64,000 bases of DNA. Source: Alphaproteobacteria bacterium (GTDB lineage Bacteria; Pseudomonadota; Alphaproteobacteria; Caulobacterales; Parvularculaceae). The notes beneath the pieces were generated by a model. It was not told where the DNA came from, made no database searches, and saw only the letters and a list, made by a program, of their open reading frames with translations. Numbering within the stretch: the first letter of the stretch is position 1; each line of letters opens with the position of its first letter. Positions 26,846 through 35,934 of the stretch are shown piece after piece. The stretch is taken from positions 1-64,000 of the forward strand of contig WGLS01000001.1 in the NCBI GenBank assembly GCA_016125455.1, in the 5' to 3' direction. Made by a program: the position numbers and the translations under genes.

Positions 26846-28258
26846 TCATCGTCCATCGTCAGCTAACGGCACGTCTTCATCGTCCGCCGACGGCGCGTCT
26901 TGATGGCGGACGTCCGGCCCCTCGGCCCGCGCGATCGCCACCGTTGCCGGCGTCGTCTCGATGGGCTTCAGCCTTGGAATGTCGGCGCCGACGCCGGGCA
27001 ATTCGTACTCGGCGAACTTGCGCGCGCGCGGCAGCACGCGCCGCTCGAACCCGGCGACCGTCGCGTTATACTTGCCGACGGCCCGCTCCATCGCCTGGCC
27101 GAGGTCGGCAAGCCGCCCCGACATCGTCTGAACGCTCTCGTATAGATCCTTGGCGAGCGCCGCGACTTCATGGGCATGGCGTACGGCGCCTTCCTGCCGC
27201 CAGTTGAACGCCGCGGCCTTGAGGATCGCGACCAGCGTCGTCGGCGTCGCCAGGAGGATCTTGCGGTCAAAGGCGTCCTGGAACAGCCTCGGCCGGGCTT
27301 CGGCCGCGGCGGCGAAATAGTTCTCGCCAGGGACGAACATAACGACCACGTCAAGGGAGTCGCGAAGCGCGGCCGCATAGTCGCGGCTCGCCAGGGTCTT
27401 GACATGCGTCCATAGATCATCCGCATGCTGCGCGATGAGCGCATCGCGGACGGCAGCGTCATCGGTCTCGGTTGCATCGAGGTAGGCGGCAAGCGAGACC
27501 TTGGCGTCGACCGCGATCACCCGACCGCCCGGCAGGTTGACGACCATGTCGGGGGTCTTGCGCGCTTCGCCGTCCGACAGGGACGCCTGTTCCACAAAAT
27601 CGACATGGGCCGTCATGCCGGCCGTCTCAACGACGTTCTTCAGCTGCTCCTCGCCCCATCTGCCGCGGGTGCGCGGCCCGGCGCGCAGCGCCGTCGACAG
27701 CTTGCGCGCTTCTGCCTGCACCGCGTTCGCCGACCGGGCGAGATCCTCGATCCTGCCCGTTAATTCGCCGCGCGCCCGGGCCTGTTCTTCGCGAAGGTCC
27801 GCAAGCCCCTTTTCGTATCGCTTCAGCGTCTCGGTCATCGGCGCGATCGCAGCGTCGAACGATGCCCGACGCGACGTCGCTTCGGCCGCTTCCACTTCGC
27901 GATGGCGCGAAAACGCTTCGTTCGCGCGTTCAAGGAACGATGTCTGCGCCGCATCGAGCGCACGGGAGGCGGCAGCTCGGAATTCCCCGTCGAGCCGCGC
28001 GCGCATCTCCTCAAGGGCGCGTTCGCGCTCTTCAAGATGCGCCTCCAGGGCGGAGCTCCGTGCGGCGCCCTCCGCGAGCTGGGCCCGCAAGGCCGCCGTT
28101 TCGCGCGCGTCCCGTTCCAGCACCGAACATGTCGCGCGCAGCCGCAGCGCCTCGCCCCGCCACCGCGTCGCCCGTCGTTCGGCGCGCCAGGCGGCGCGCA
28201 GCAAGGCGCCAGCGGCCACAAACGCGACGATCGAAATAAGGATGGCGGAGGTCGTCAC
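26846..28258 (-). CDS. rmuC: DNA recombination protein RmuC
   Basis: 470 residues from a GTG start preceded by AAGGA. N-terminal hydrophobic helix (ILISIVAFVAAGALL), a long coiled coil (about 30-190), then the RmuC domain: RTRGRWGEEQLKNVVETAGM, TPDMVVNLPGGRVIAVDAKVSL with the conserved Lys, DVVVMFVPGENYF and LATPTTLVAILKAAAF. RmuC limits inversions at short inverted repeats; the domain is related to endonuclease folds. It faces the membrane-anchored paralogue, with 89 bp between their stop codons. Confidence 0.93.
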   Translation of the reverse strand: MTTSAILISIVAFVAAGALLRAAWRAERRATRWRGEALRLRATCSVLERDARETAALRAQLAEGAARSSALEAHLEERERALEEMRARLDGEFRAAASRALDAAQTSFLERANEAFSRHREVEAAEATSRRASFDAAIAPMTETLKRYEKGLADLREEQARARGELTGRIEDLARSANAVQAEARKLSTALRAGPRTRGRWGEEQLKNVVETAGMTAHVDFVEQASLSDGEARKTPDMVVNLPGGRVIAVDAKVSLAAYLDATETDDAAVRDALIAQHADDLWTHVKTLASRDYAAALRDSLDVVVMFVPGENYFAAAAEARPRLFQDAFDRKILLATPTTLVAILKAAAFNWRQEGAVRHAHEVAALAKDLYESVQTMSGRLADLGQAMERAVGKYNATVAGFERRVLPRARKFAEYELPGVGADIPRLKPIETTPATVAIARAEGPDVRHQDAPSADDEDVPLADDGR

Positions 28259-28395
28259 GACACGTCCTTTCGGCGGGCGGAGGCGACGGCAAATGCGCCG
28301 GCGGCCCCATTGCGCCCGCCGAAAACTAGACAAGACAGGAACGATTCGGAACGGGCGCAGCCTCAGGCGCGCGCAGCGCGGGCCGCCCCGCGCAT

Positions 28396-29592
28396 TCAGG
28401 CGTCGTCCGTGGCTGGCCGGTCGAGCAACAGCGGCGGTTCCGCGTCCCGAACAATTTCCCGGGCAACGCCAGTTGCCGGGCCGGATTCGGTGTCTGATTC
28501 AGGGCCGGATTCAGGGCCGGATTCAGGGTCAGCTACGACGGCGCTTTCGGGCGCGACGAACTCCGACACGAAGTAAAGCGGCCGCCGCTTCGTTTCATTG
28601 AAGATACGGCCGACATACTCGCCCATGACGCCCAACACCATCAGCTGCACGCCCCCCATGAACAGTATGACGACGATCAGCGTCGGGAAGCCGGCGACCG
28701 GGTCGCCGAGGATGATCGTCTTCGCGGCGTAGAAAACGCCGAGCACGAAAGCGGCGAGCGCCGTGGAAAAGCCGAAATAGGTCGACAGCTTCAAGGGCGC
28801 CAGCGTCGACGACGTCACGCCTTCAATCGACAGGTTCCAGAGCTTCCAGTAGTTCCATTTCGTCGACCCGACGCTCCGCGGCTCGCGGAAGTATGGAACT
28901 TCCTTGGACGGAAAGCCGACCCAGGCGAAAACGCCCTTCATGAAGCGGTGCCGCTCGCGAATGGCGCAAACGGCGTCGATCGCCTTGCGGCTCAACAGGC
29001 GAAAATCGCCGACATTCTCAGGAATGGGCGCCTCGCCGACATTGCGCATGATGGCGTAGAAGGCGCCGGCGGTCGCCTTCTTCAGCCAGCTGTCGCCTTC
29101 CCGCGCCATTCGCTTTGCGTAGACGACGTCGTACCCCTCGCGCCAGCCGGCGATCAGTTCACCGATGATCTTTGGCGGATCCTGAAGGTCCGCATCCATC
29201 ACGACGGCGGCGTCGCCTTTGGCGTGATCGAGGCCGGCGGTCGTCGCGACCTCCTTGCCGAAGTTCCGCGACAGGTCGACGATGGCGATGCGGCCATGGG
29301 CCGCCCGCAGGGCGCGCATGACCGACAGCGTCGCGTCGCGACTGCCGTCATTGACGAAGACGATCTCGAAGGGCTGGCCGAGCCGGGACAATTCGGTGCG
29401 CACCGCCAGTTCAAATGCGGAAAGCGCCGCTTCCTCATTGTAGCAGGGACATACTACTGAAAGCAGCGTCGGGCGCGCCTGCGCGCGCGGGGTGACGGAC
29501 GCGCCGGCGGCGCGCGGCCGTTCGTTCGCCGCAGAGGTTTCCTCAACGATGCGTTCGGTCAGCCAGTCGGCGAGCTGCATTTCGGCGCCCAT
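28396..29592 (-). CDS. GT2 polyprenyl-phosphate glycosyltransferase (GtrB/DPM-like)
   Basis: 398 residues. GT-A domain: LSVVCPCYNEEAAL, EIVFVNDGSRDATL, DLSRNFGKEVATTAGLDHAKGDAAVVMDADLQDPP (DxD region), and VGDFRLLSRKA. Two C-terminal helices follow (near 250-275 and 285-310). This is the layout of enzymes loading a sugar onto undecaprenyl phosphate for later transfer outside the membrane. The tail carries SGPE repeats from 12-bp tandem DNA. The start at 29592 has a GGAG site. Divergent from the GT87 gene, a possible user of lipid-linked sugar. Confidence 0.88.
   Translation of the reverse strand: MGAEMQLADWLTERIVEETSAANERPRAAGASVTPRAQARPTLLSVVCPCYNEEAALSAFELAVRTELSRLGQPFEIVFVNDGSRDATLSVMRALRAAHGRIAIVDLSRNFGKEVATTAGLDHAKGDAAVVMDADLQDPPKIIGELIAGWREGYDVVYAKRMAREGDSWLKKATAGAFYAIMRNVGEAPIPENVGDFRLLSRKAIDAVCAIRERHRFMKGVFAWVGFPSKEVPYFREPRSVGSTKWNYWKLWNLSIEGVTSSTLAPLKLSTYFGFSTALAAFVLGVFYAAKTIILGDPVAGFPTLIVVILFMGGVQLMVLGVMGEYVGRIFNETKRRPLYFVSEFVAPESAVVADPESGPESGPESDTESGPATGVAREIVRDAEPPLLLDRPATDDA
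28484..28531. repeat. 12-bp tandem repeat, four copies (GT2 gene C-terminus)
   Basis: GATTCAGGGCCG at 28496-28507 and 28508-28519, with one-to-several-base variants before (28484-28495) and after (28520-28531). In frame on the minus strand it encodes Ser/Asp-Gly/Thr-Pro-Glu units. Confidence 0.9.
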
Positions 29593-29661
29593 GGCGGAAT
29601 CTCCGTTTCCAGGCCCGGACCCTAAGGTTTCCTTTATTGACGACAGGTAACCATTCCCAAC

Positions 29662-30924
29662 ATGAGCCGCATGATCGACGCGATAGAGGGCGGTCTGCCC
29701 GTGATTCACGCGCTGCTTACGCGTCGCCTTGGCGCGACGCTGGCGGCGACCGCGGCGTTTTTTCTGTGCCTTCAGTGGGGATACTACGCCATCGTGCTCG
29801 CCGCGTCCAAAGACTACGTGACGTCGTTCGGCCCGGTGATCGGGGGCGACTTTGCGGTGTTCCACGAGGGCGCCAAGGCGGCGTGGAGCGGGCCGGCCGC
29901 GCTCTACGGCTATGAGACGCTGAACGCGCGCCTCGCCGAAGCCTTTCCCGCCTTCGCCGACGAATTCCGGCTCGGGTGGCAATATCCGCCGACCATGCAC
30001 CTTGCTCTCGCGCCGCTCGCCGCCGCGCCGTATCCGGTCGCATACGGAGCATGGGTCGCCGGCGGCCTTGCGGCATTCCTTCTTGCGGCGAGTTCGCACT
30101 GGCGCTCGCCGTTCGCGCTCTTGTTGCTGGCCGCGACGCCGGCGGTGTTTCAGGCGGCGATCACGGGCCAGACAGGCCTGTTCGCCGGCGCGCTGTTCCT
30201 CCTCGCCGCCTGGGCGCCGGACAAGCGGCCCATCGTCGCCGGCCTCGCCGCCGGGCTGTTGACGTTAAAGCCGCAGCTCGGGCTGCTCATCCCGATTGCC
30301 TTCGCCGCCGCGGGGGCGTGGCGCGCGTTCGCCATTGCGGCGATCGCCGCCGCCAGCCTGGCCGCAGCGGCCTATGGCGCGTTCGGGGAAGTGTCATGGC
30401 GCGCCTTCTTCGATGCGGCGGCCCTGCAAGGGGGCTACATGGGCGGATCCATTGGCGGGGACGGGCGCGGCATCGTCTTTCCGCTGGAAAAACTGACGAG
30501 CATTTTTGGCGCAGTCGCGGTCGCCGGCGCGCCGTCTACCGTGGCGATCGCCGCCCAGGCGGTCGGCTTTCTCGTCCTTGCCGCCGTCGTCGTCAACGTC
30601 TGGCGAGGCAAAGCCGGGCCAGATACGAAAGCCGCCGTCCTGATGCTCGCAAGTCTCCTCGCGACGCCGTACGGGTTCTATTATGAACTGCCGATTGCGG
30701 CCGGCGCGTTGTTCCTCCTGATACGGAGCGCCAGGGCGACGAGGTTCCTAGACGGCGAAGGCCTTGGGGTCGCCGCATTGTGGCTCGCGCCGATGTTCAT
30801 GCCGGGCCATGCCGCGCCCGCCGTGCCGCTTGTCGCCGGCGCGACGTTCGCCGCGTTCGCTCTCGCCGCACGCCGGGCCCTGCACGAGGACCGAGCAATC
30901 CGTCGCAACGGAGTTACGCCCTGA
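29662..30924 (+). CDS. GT87-family membrane glycosyltransferase
   Basis: 420 residues with about ten transmembrane helices. An acidic motif in the first periplasmic loop (VIGGDFAVFHEGAKAAW) and the LTLKPQLGLLIP motif in the middle are typical of the GT87 (DUF2029) family, which uses polyprenyl-phosphate sugars as donors. The adjacent divergent GT2 enzyme would be a natural source of such a donor. Acceptor unknown; probably an envelope glycan or glycolipid. Confidence 0.85.
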   Translation: MSRMIDAIEGGLPVIHALLTRRLGATLAATAAFFLCLQWGYYAIVLAASKDYVTSFGPVIGGDFAVFHEGAKAAWSGPAALYGYETLNARLAEAFPAFADEFRLGWQYPPTMHLALAPLAAAPYPVAYGAWVAGGLAAFLLAASSHWRSPFALLLLAATPAVFQAAITGQTGLFAGALFLLAAWAPDKRPIVAGLAAGLLTLKPQLGLLIPIAFAAAGAWRAFAIAAIAAASLAAAAYGAFGEVSWRAFFDAAALQGGYMGGSIGGDGRGIVFPLEKLTSIFGAVAVAGAPSTVAIAAQAVGFLVLAAVVVNVWRGKAGPDTKAAVLMLASLLATPYGFYYELPIAAGALFLLIRSARATRFLDGEGLGVAALWLAPMFMPGHAAPAVPLVAGATFAAFALAARRALHEDRAIRRNGVTP

Positions 30925-30958
30925 CAGGCGGCGCCGGAAAGCGAGCGGGGCGAGGTCG

Positions 30959-31564
30959 TCAGGTCGGCCGACGCGAGCGCATCGCCGCGGCAATCGTGCC
31001 TTCGTCAAGATAGTCCAGTTCGCCGCCCACCGGCACGCCTTGCGACAACTGGGTGATGCTGACGTCCTTGCCGAGCAGCTGGTCCGCCACATAGTGGGCG
31101 GTCGTCTGGCCGTCGACGGTGGTCGCGAGGGCGAGAATGACTTCGGTGACGCCTTCCTCGCTGGCGCGCGCGACCAGCTTGCCGATCTTCAGATCGTCCG
31201 GCCCCACCCCATCAAGCGGCGACAATAGGCCGCCGAGCACGTGGTATGTTCCCCGGTGTGCGCCGGCCCGCTCCATCGCCCATAGATCGCCGACGCTCTC
31301 AACGATGCAGATGACCGACCGGTCGCGCGCCGGATCAGCGCAAACCGCACACGGATTGATCGAATCGAGATTGCCGCACGTCGCGCAAGCCTGAACCTTG
31401 TCGGCCGCCTCGGCAATCGCGTAGGCGAGCGGCCGCATCAGCGGGTCGCGACGGTTCAGGAGGTGCAGCGCGGCGCGCTTCGCCGACCGCGGCCCGAGGC
31501 CGGGCAGCTTCGCCAGCAGATCGATCATCCGCTGCAGTTCAGGGCCGATGTTCGAGGAGGCCAT
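30959..31564 (-). CDS. recR: Recombination protein RecR
   Basis: 201 residues. HhH N-terminus ([20 protein letters not shown]), a four-Cys zinc site (CATCGNL ... PCAVCADP), Toprim domain ([17 protein letters not shown]), and the C-terminal Walker-B-like region. With RecF and RecO it loads RecA at gaps. It ends the dnaX - ybaB - recR run; 23 bp separate it from ybaB. Confidence 0.96.
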   Translation of the reverse strand: MASSNIGPELQRMIDLLAKLPGLGPRSAKRAALHLLNRRDPLMRPLAYAIAEAADKVQACATCGNLDSINPCAVCADPARDRSVICIVESVGDLWAMERAGAHRGTYHVLGGLLSPLDGVGPDDLKIGKLVARASEEGVTEVILALATTVDGQTTAHYVADQLLGKDVSITQLSQGVPVGGELDYLDEGTIAAAMRSRRPT

Positions 31565-31587
31565 CTACGCAACGCGCCGATCGCGGC

Positions 31588-31911
31588 CTAAAACGGCAGC
31601 TTCATGCCGGGGGGCAGCGACAGGCCCTCGGTGAGCTTCGACATCTCTTCCTGCATCGCGGCTTCGGCTTTCGACTTGGCGTCATTGATCGCCGCAGCGA
31701 CAAGGTCTTCGAGCACCTCGCCATCGTCGGGATTGAACAGCGAACGGTCGATGGCGACGCCCTTGCAGTAGCCCTTCCCGTTGAGCACCACCTTGACCAT
31801 GCCGCCGCCGGCGACGCCTTCGGCCTCCATGGCGGCGACGCGTTCCTGCATCTCCTCCATTTTCGCCTGCATCTGGCTCGCCTGCTTCATCAGATCGCCA
31901 ATATTCTTCAT
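31588..31911 (-). CDS. ybaB: YbaB/EbfC nucleoid-associated protein
   Basis: 107 residues. N-terminal helix MKNIGDLMKQASQMQAKMEE, then VKVVLNGKGYCKGVAIDRSL and VAAINDAKSKAEA, the typical two-layer DNA-binding dimer fold. It lies 3 bp after dnaX, the usual arrangement. Confidence 0.95.
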   Translation of the reverse strand: MKNIGDLMKQASQMQAKMEEMQERVAAMEAEGVAGGGMVKVVLNGKGYCKGVAIDRSLFNPDDGEVLEDLVAAAINDAKSKAEAAMQEEMSKLTEGLSLPPGMKLPF

Positions 31912-31914
31912 CGA

Positions 31915-33717
31915 TCAGTCCTCGTCGGTTTCGCCCGTCTCTGCGGGAGTTTCATCGCCAGCGCCGCCGGGCGCATTGTATACGCCCATTATTTCGGCGT
32001 TCGGGAAAAGCTCGAACGCGCGCTTGACGATCGGGTCGGCCATGACCGTCGCTATGCGCCGATCACGGATTGTTTCCTTGCCCATGGCGCCGGCGTCGAC
32101 CGAGACTGCCCAGGCTTCGCCGGTCCAGTCCTTCAGGCGCTGGAGGAGCTTGCCGGGCAGCTCCTTCGGCGCGCCATCAGCTAGCGCTATCGCCACCCTG
32201 CCCTGTTCGAATGAAACAAGGCGAACGAACGTTTCCAGTTCGACCTTGAACTTTGTTTCGCGCGCCGCCTCGGCCTGTTTCACCACGTCCTCGAACGTCG
32301 CAAAACGCGGCGCGGCGGACGGTCTTGCGGAGGGTTCGGGCGCATCGCGCCCCGCCGGATCGCTGCGCGCCGCGATGCTGAGCGCCGCAACGCCAGCCGC
32401 CGGGCCGCCCCGCGAGGAATGAGCGCTCCGGGCCCGAAGGACGGCGCGCGGGCCTTCACCGCCGCGCCCGTCGCGGGTTGGCGCGCCGGCAGCGGCCCGA
32501 TGCTCCCCCTTCGCCAGCATCCGCAGCGCCTCGTCAGGGGTCGGAAGATCAGCGGCGTAGGCGAGCCGGATGATCGCAATCTCGGCGGCCGCTGCCGCGT
32601 CAGGGGCGACTTGCGTTTCCTGCAGCCCCTTCATCAACAGGCCCCAGGCGCGGGTCAGGGCGTTCATCGACAGGCCTTCGGCGACTTCGACGGCGCGCGG
32701 GGCGTCAGCCTCGCCAGCGGCGCCGTCCGCCGCCGCGCCGCGGCCGGCCGCCTTCACCCGGGTCGCCAGATGAACCACTTCAAGGAGGTCGCGCATCACG
32801 GTCGCCGGCTCGGCGCCCGCGTCGTACTGGACGGCGAAAACGTTGAGCGCCGCCGGCGCATCGCCCGACAGGGCCGCCTGCAAAAGGTCCCAGACGAGGG
32901 TCCGGTCGGCGAGGCCCAGCATGTCGCGGATGGCGTCGGCCCTGACCGCCGCGCCGCCGTCGCCTGCATGCTGCAAGAGCGCCTGGTCTAGGATCGACAG
33001 GGCGTCACGCACCGAGCCTTCCGCCGCCCGCGCGATCATCGCGAGCCCGCCCGGCTCCACCGCGCCGCCTTCCTTTTCGGCGATCCGGCTCAAGTGCGCG
33101 GCGAGAGTCGCCTCGTCGATCCGTTTCAGGTCAAAGCGCTGGCAGCGCGATAACACCGTCACTGGCAGCTTGCGGATTTCCGTCGTGGCGAAAATGAACT
33201 TCACATGGGCTGGCGGCTCTTCGAGCGTCTTCAGGAGCGCGTTGAAGGCCGCCGTCGAGAGCATGTGCACTTCGTCGATGATGTAGACCTTGAAGCGCGC
33301 CTCGACCGGCGCATAGCGCACGCCATCAATCAGCTCACGAATGTCGTTGACCCCGGTTCGCGAGGCAGCGTCCATTTCCATCACGTCCGGATGGCGGCTT
33401 TCGGCGATCGCGCGGCAGTGGCGCCCTTCGACGGGCATGTCGACGGTCGGTCCGTCGTCTTCGCCGCCCGGACCCACATAGTTGAGCGCACGGGCGAGGA
33501 TGCGCGCGGTCGTGGTCTTGCCGACGCCGCGCACGCCGGTCAGCACCCATGCGTGCGCAATCCGGCGAGTGGCGAACGCGTTGCGAAGCGTGCGCACCAT
33601 GGCCTGGTGGCCAATCAGGTCGTCGAAGCTCTGCGGCCGGTATTTGCGCGCCAGCACTTGATAGCTGTCGGAGCTGGCTATCGGGCTTTCGCCAATTGGG
33701 CCGTCACCGATGGACAC
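31915..33717 (-). CDS. dnaX: DNA polymerase III subunits gamma/tau
   Basis: About 600 residues from a GTG with AAGGAG six bases upstream; a longer reading from TTG at 33744 is less likely. Clamp-loader ATPase: YQVLARKYRPQSFDDLIG, Walker A GVRGVGKTTT, Walker B IIDEVHML, SRC arginine finger in VTVLSRCQRFDLK. The usual four-Cys zinc module between Walker A and B is reduced to one Cys (EGRHCRAI). A Pro/Ala/Arg-rich linker leads to a tau-like C-terminal domain. It heads dnaX - ybaB - recR. Confidence 0.95.
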   Translation of the reverse strand: MSIGDGPIGESPIASSDSYQVLARKYRPQSFDDLIGHQAMVRTLRNAFATRRIAHAWVLTGVRGVGKTTTARILARALNYVGPGGEDDGPTVDMPVEGRHCRAIAESRHPDVMEMDAASRTGVNDIRELIDGVRYAPVEARFKVYIIDEVHMLSTAAFNALLKTLEEPPAHVKFIFATTEIRKLPVTVLSRCQRFDLKRIDEATLAAHLSRIAEKEGGAVEPGGLAMIARAAEGSVRDALSILDQALLQHAGDGGAAVRADAIRDMLGLADRTLVWDLLQAALSGDAPAALNVFAVQYDAGAEPATVMRDLLEVVHLATRVKAAGRGAAADGAAGEADAPRAVEVAEGLSMNALTRAWGLLMKGLQETQVAPDAAAAAEIAIIRLAYAADLPTPDEALRMLAKGEHRAAAGAPTRDGRGGEGPRAVLRARSAHSSRGGPAAGVAALSIAARSDPAGRDAPEPSARPSAAPRFATFEDVVKQAEAARETKFKVELETFVRLVSFEQGRVAIALADGAPKELPGKLLQRLKDWTGEAWAVSVDAGAMGKETIRDRRIATVMADPIVKRAFELFPNAEIMGVYNAPGGAGDETPAETGETDED

Positions 33718-33811
33718 ACCGTCTCCTTGCGTTACGCAAATCAAGTGCGCAGAGAAATATCCGGCTCAACGCCGCAACGCCACCGCTCAACGATTCAGGC
33801 GGCCGCGCCAA

Positions 33812-33837
33812 ACAAAAATGATTCCTCGTCCTGAGGA
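33812..33837 (-). terminator. Possible terminator after the YbjN-like gene
   Basis: On the minus strand TCCTC and GAGGA form a short stem around a 5-nt loop, followed by ATCATTTTTG. The stem is short, so this is a weak candidate. It lies between the YbjN-like gene and dnaX. Confidence 0.35.
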
Positions 33838-33959
33838 GAAAAATCGCCTTGTCCTTTGAGACGCTTCTCTCGCGGGAATGAAGCGCAGCTTTGTATCGAA
33901 GGATTGAGAGCGCCTCGCAAGGCTCTGGCGGAACAATCCGCCCAGGCGACCGCCGCTGA

Positions 33960-34730
33960 TCACTTCGGCCGCGTCAGCCGCGGCGCATTGACGCCCACGG
34001 CGTTGCGGACAGGCCGCGCAACAAGTCCAGTCGCCGCAGCAAGGCCAGCCGGCGCGCCAATCACGGGGGAAGCGCCGTAGCCATCGATTTTCGAGGCCGC
34101 CTGCGCCCCATCAACTTGCCCCGGCGCGCCCGGAAAGCTGACGCCCACGGCCGCGCCCGGGGTCAGGCTTGTCAGGAACAGCTCCACGTCGCCAAGGAAG
34201 GCCCCGACCTGCGCGGCGAGATTTCCATAAGTCACCCCGTCGCGCAGCAGGATGCGCCGGGCAATGATGCCGTCCCGTTCATCGAGCATGATCGTCGAGG
34301 CGATCACTGTGTTCTGATGGGCGTCATTCACGGCGGACAACGTCACGCCCTGTGGATTGAAGTACGCGAACACCTCCACGACGTCGCAGGCGCCATCGGA
34401 ACATCCGAGCAGCGCCACATAGAACGCCCCGCCGCCCTCGGCGTCCTCACGCAGGACGATGGCGTCCGCGTCCTCGCGCTCGACGGCGACCGAGTAGCCA
34501 TCCGCAGCGAAGAACGCGGTCATCGCCTCCTTGCCGACCGACGCGATGACCGGCGCCGCACCGGTTGCGTACTTCGCCGTGAAGTCCTGGCCGGCTGCGT
34601 CGTTCGCCTCGCTCTCCTGGGCCATTGCCGCGCCCACGGTTGCTGGCAACACGGCCGTTCCAAGCGCAACCGCCGTCGCCAGCGAGATGACGGGCGCGAG
34701 CGAGCGCGCGCGGATGTAAGATGTTTTCAT
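33960..34730 (-). CDS. Exported YbjN-like protein (paralogue A)
   Basis: About 256 residues with a signal peptide (about 1-37, ending AAMAQ). The domain resembles YbjN: FYVALLGCSDGACDVVEVFAYF with a Cys pair, then DGIIARRILLRDGVTYGNLAAQVGAFLGDVELFL. Family members are linked to envelope or stress phenotypes without a defined mechanism. The C-terminal tail contains NAVGVNAP, shared with the neighbouring paralogue. ATG 34730 and ATG 34742 are both possible; the leader carries a triplicated AAAGAGG. Confidence 0.75.
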   Translation of the reverse strand: MKTSYIRARSLAPVISLATAVALGTAVLPATVGAAMAQESEANDAAGQDFTAKYATGAAPVIASVGKEAMTAFFAADGYSVAVEREDADAIVLREDAEGGGAFYVALLGCSDGACDVVEVFAYFNPQGVTLSAVNDAHQNTVIASTIMLDERDGIIARRILLRDGVTYGNLAAQVGAFLGDVELFLTSLTPGAAVGVSFPGAPGQVDGAQAASKIDGYGASPVIGAPAGLAAATGLVARPVRNAVGVNAPRLTRPK

Positions 34731-34748
34731 GCCGATCCCCATTGCCAA

Positions 34749-34790
34749 ATCCTCTTTGCCGAACCCTCTTTGCCGGACCCTCTTTGCAGG
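34749..34790 (-). repeat. Triplicated 14-bp Shine-Dalgarno-like leader repeat
   Basis: On the minus strand GCAAAGAGG with a short tail recurs three times at 14-bp spacing just before the YbjN-like start codons. Each copy supplies an AGAGG ribosome-binding-like core. Confidence 0.8.
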
Positions 34791-34896
34791 TCGTTGCGGC
34801 AAGTTATGTTGGCCAGTCCCTTCTTGCCGGCGTCTCGCACCGTGCGCAGCCCGGAGTGCGACCCGACCCGTCTAGCGGCGACGACCATTCGCCACT

Positions 34897-35601
34897 CTAG
34901 TCGGCGACGCCGTCAAGGGAAAAGGCCGGGGCGTTCACGCCGACAGCATTCAGCTCCCGGGCCCCGACATGAAATGCCGCCTCCACCGACGACATGGGCC
35001 CGTCCGTCGCGCCCGGCGCGTCGGCGCGGAACGAAACCCGTTCGACGCCGCCCGGCTTCAGTCGACGCAGGGCCGTCGATGCCTCGCCCAGAAAAGCGCC
35101 GAGCTGGTAGGCGAAATTTTCCCGGGTCGCGCCCTCGCGGAGGTAGATGCGCCGCCGCATCACGCCGCGGTCATAGGTGCGATAGGCTCCGCCACTGTTC
35201 AAGCTTGAGCTTTCGACTTCGCTGAGGCGGCTGAGCGAAATGCCGTCTGGCCGGAAGAAGACATAGGCGTCCGCCACGCCACAACGCGCGTCTTCGCACG
35301 CCGACATCAGAAGATAGAAGATCGCGCCGGTCGACCGCTCGCACTTGACGACAATGCCGCCATCGCCCGTCGGTTTCGACTCCAGGGCATACCCGCCGTC
35401 GCCAAGCACGTCCGACACGTCTTCGAGCGACAACCCGTTCAGGAGGCCGGCGTCCGCGGCGCTGGCGGGCCCGGCCGAGGCCGCGACGATCGACATGGCG
35501 GCGATCACGGCGCGAACGGGGCTGCCCCCAGCGCCAGCCCGATGCAAATGGCGGTGCAAACGGGCATACCAATACCGGCGCAAACTGCGGCGCAAATACA
35601 T
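34897..35601 (-). CDS. Exported YbjN-like protein (paralogue B)
   Basis: 234 residues. The N-terminus (MYLRRSLRRYWYARLHR) is basic and followed by a hydrophobic stretch ending ASAGPASAAD, a plausible long signal. The core matches paralogue A: IFYLLMSACEDARCGVADAYVFF, then RTYDRGVMRRRIYLREGATRENFAYQLGAFLGE. The tail also has NAVGVNAP. A GGGGAGAGA ribosome site supports the start at 35601 rather than 35748. It lies between paralogue A and the SRP RNA gene. Confidence 0.75.
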   Translation of the reverse strand: MYLRRSLRRYWYARLHRHLHRAGAGGSPVRAVIAAMSIVAASAGPASAADAGLLNGLSLEDVSDVLGDGGYALESKPTGDGGIVVKCERSTGAIFYLLMSACEDARCGVADAYVFFRPDGISLSRLSEVESSSLNSGGAYRTYDRGVMRRRIYLREGATRENFAYQLGAFLGEASTALRRLKPGGVERVSFRADAPGATDGPMSSVEAAFHVGARELNAVGVNAPAFSLDGVAD

Positions 35602-35769
35602 GTGCGTCTCTCCCCAGACGACGGGCGGTTGCTGCCGCCTCTTGTTGAGGATTTTACGCATCCGGGCCGCCGGCCACAAACGCCGATGGCAGCGGTAGCG
35701 TCGCGCATCGGCGCAGGCCGCAATACAGCCGCCGTCAACGGCATTCACCGGGCTATTGGGGATCGAAGT

Positions 35770-35860
35770 GGAAGGCTGAAACGACCCGAACCGAAACTCG
35801 TTACGGCTGCTTCCTTCCGGACCTGACCGGGTTGGCGAGAGATTCGTCCGCCAGCCTTCC
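35770..35860 (-). ncRNA. ffs: Signal recognition particle RNA (4.5S)
   Basis: The minus strand contains the universally conserved apical domain GGTCAGGTCCGGAAGGAAGC followed by AGCC, closed by an outer stem GGAAGGCT / AGCCTTCC (35853-35860 with 35770-35777). Length about 91 nt fits small bacterial SRP RNA. It guides Ffh-FtsY targeting of membrane proteins. Its position upstream of dnaX is common in alphaproteobacteria; here the two YbjN-like genes lie between them. Confidence 0.93.
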
Positions 35861-35934
35861 GCGGCCTATATCGATCGCGCGCGGCAGGAACGCAAGGGTT
35901 TGCCCCGTCGGGCGGCGCCGCCTAGAAGCGAACG

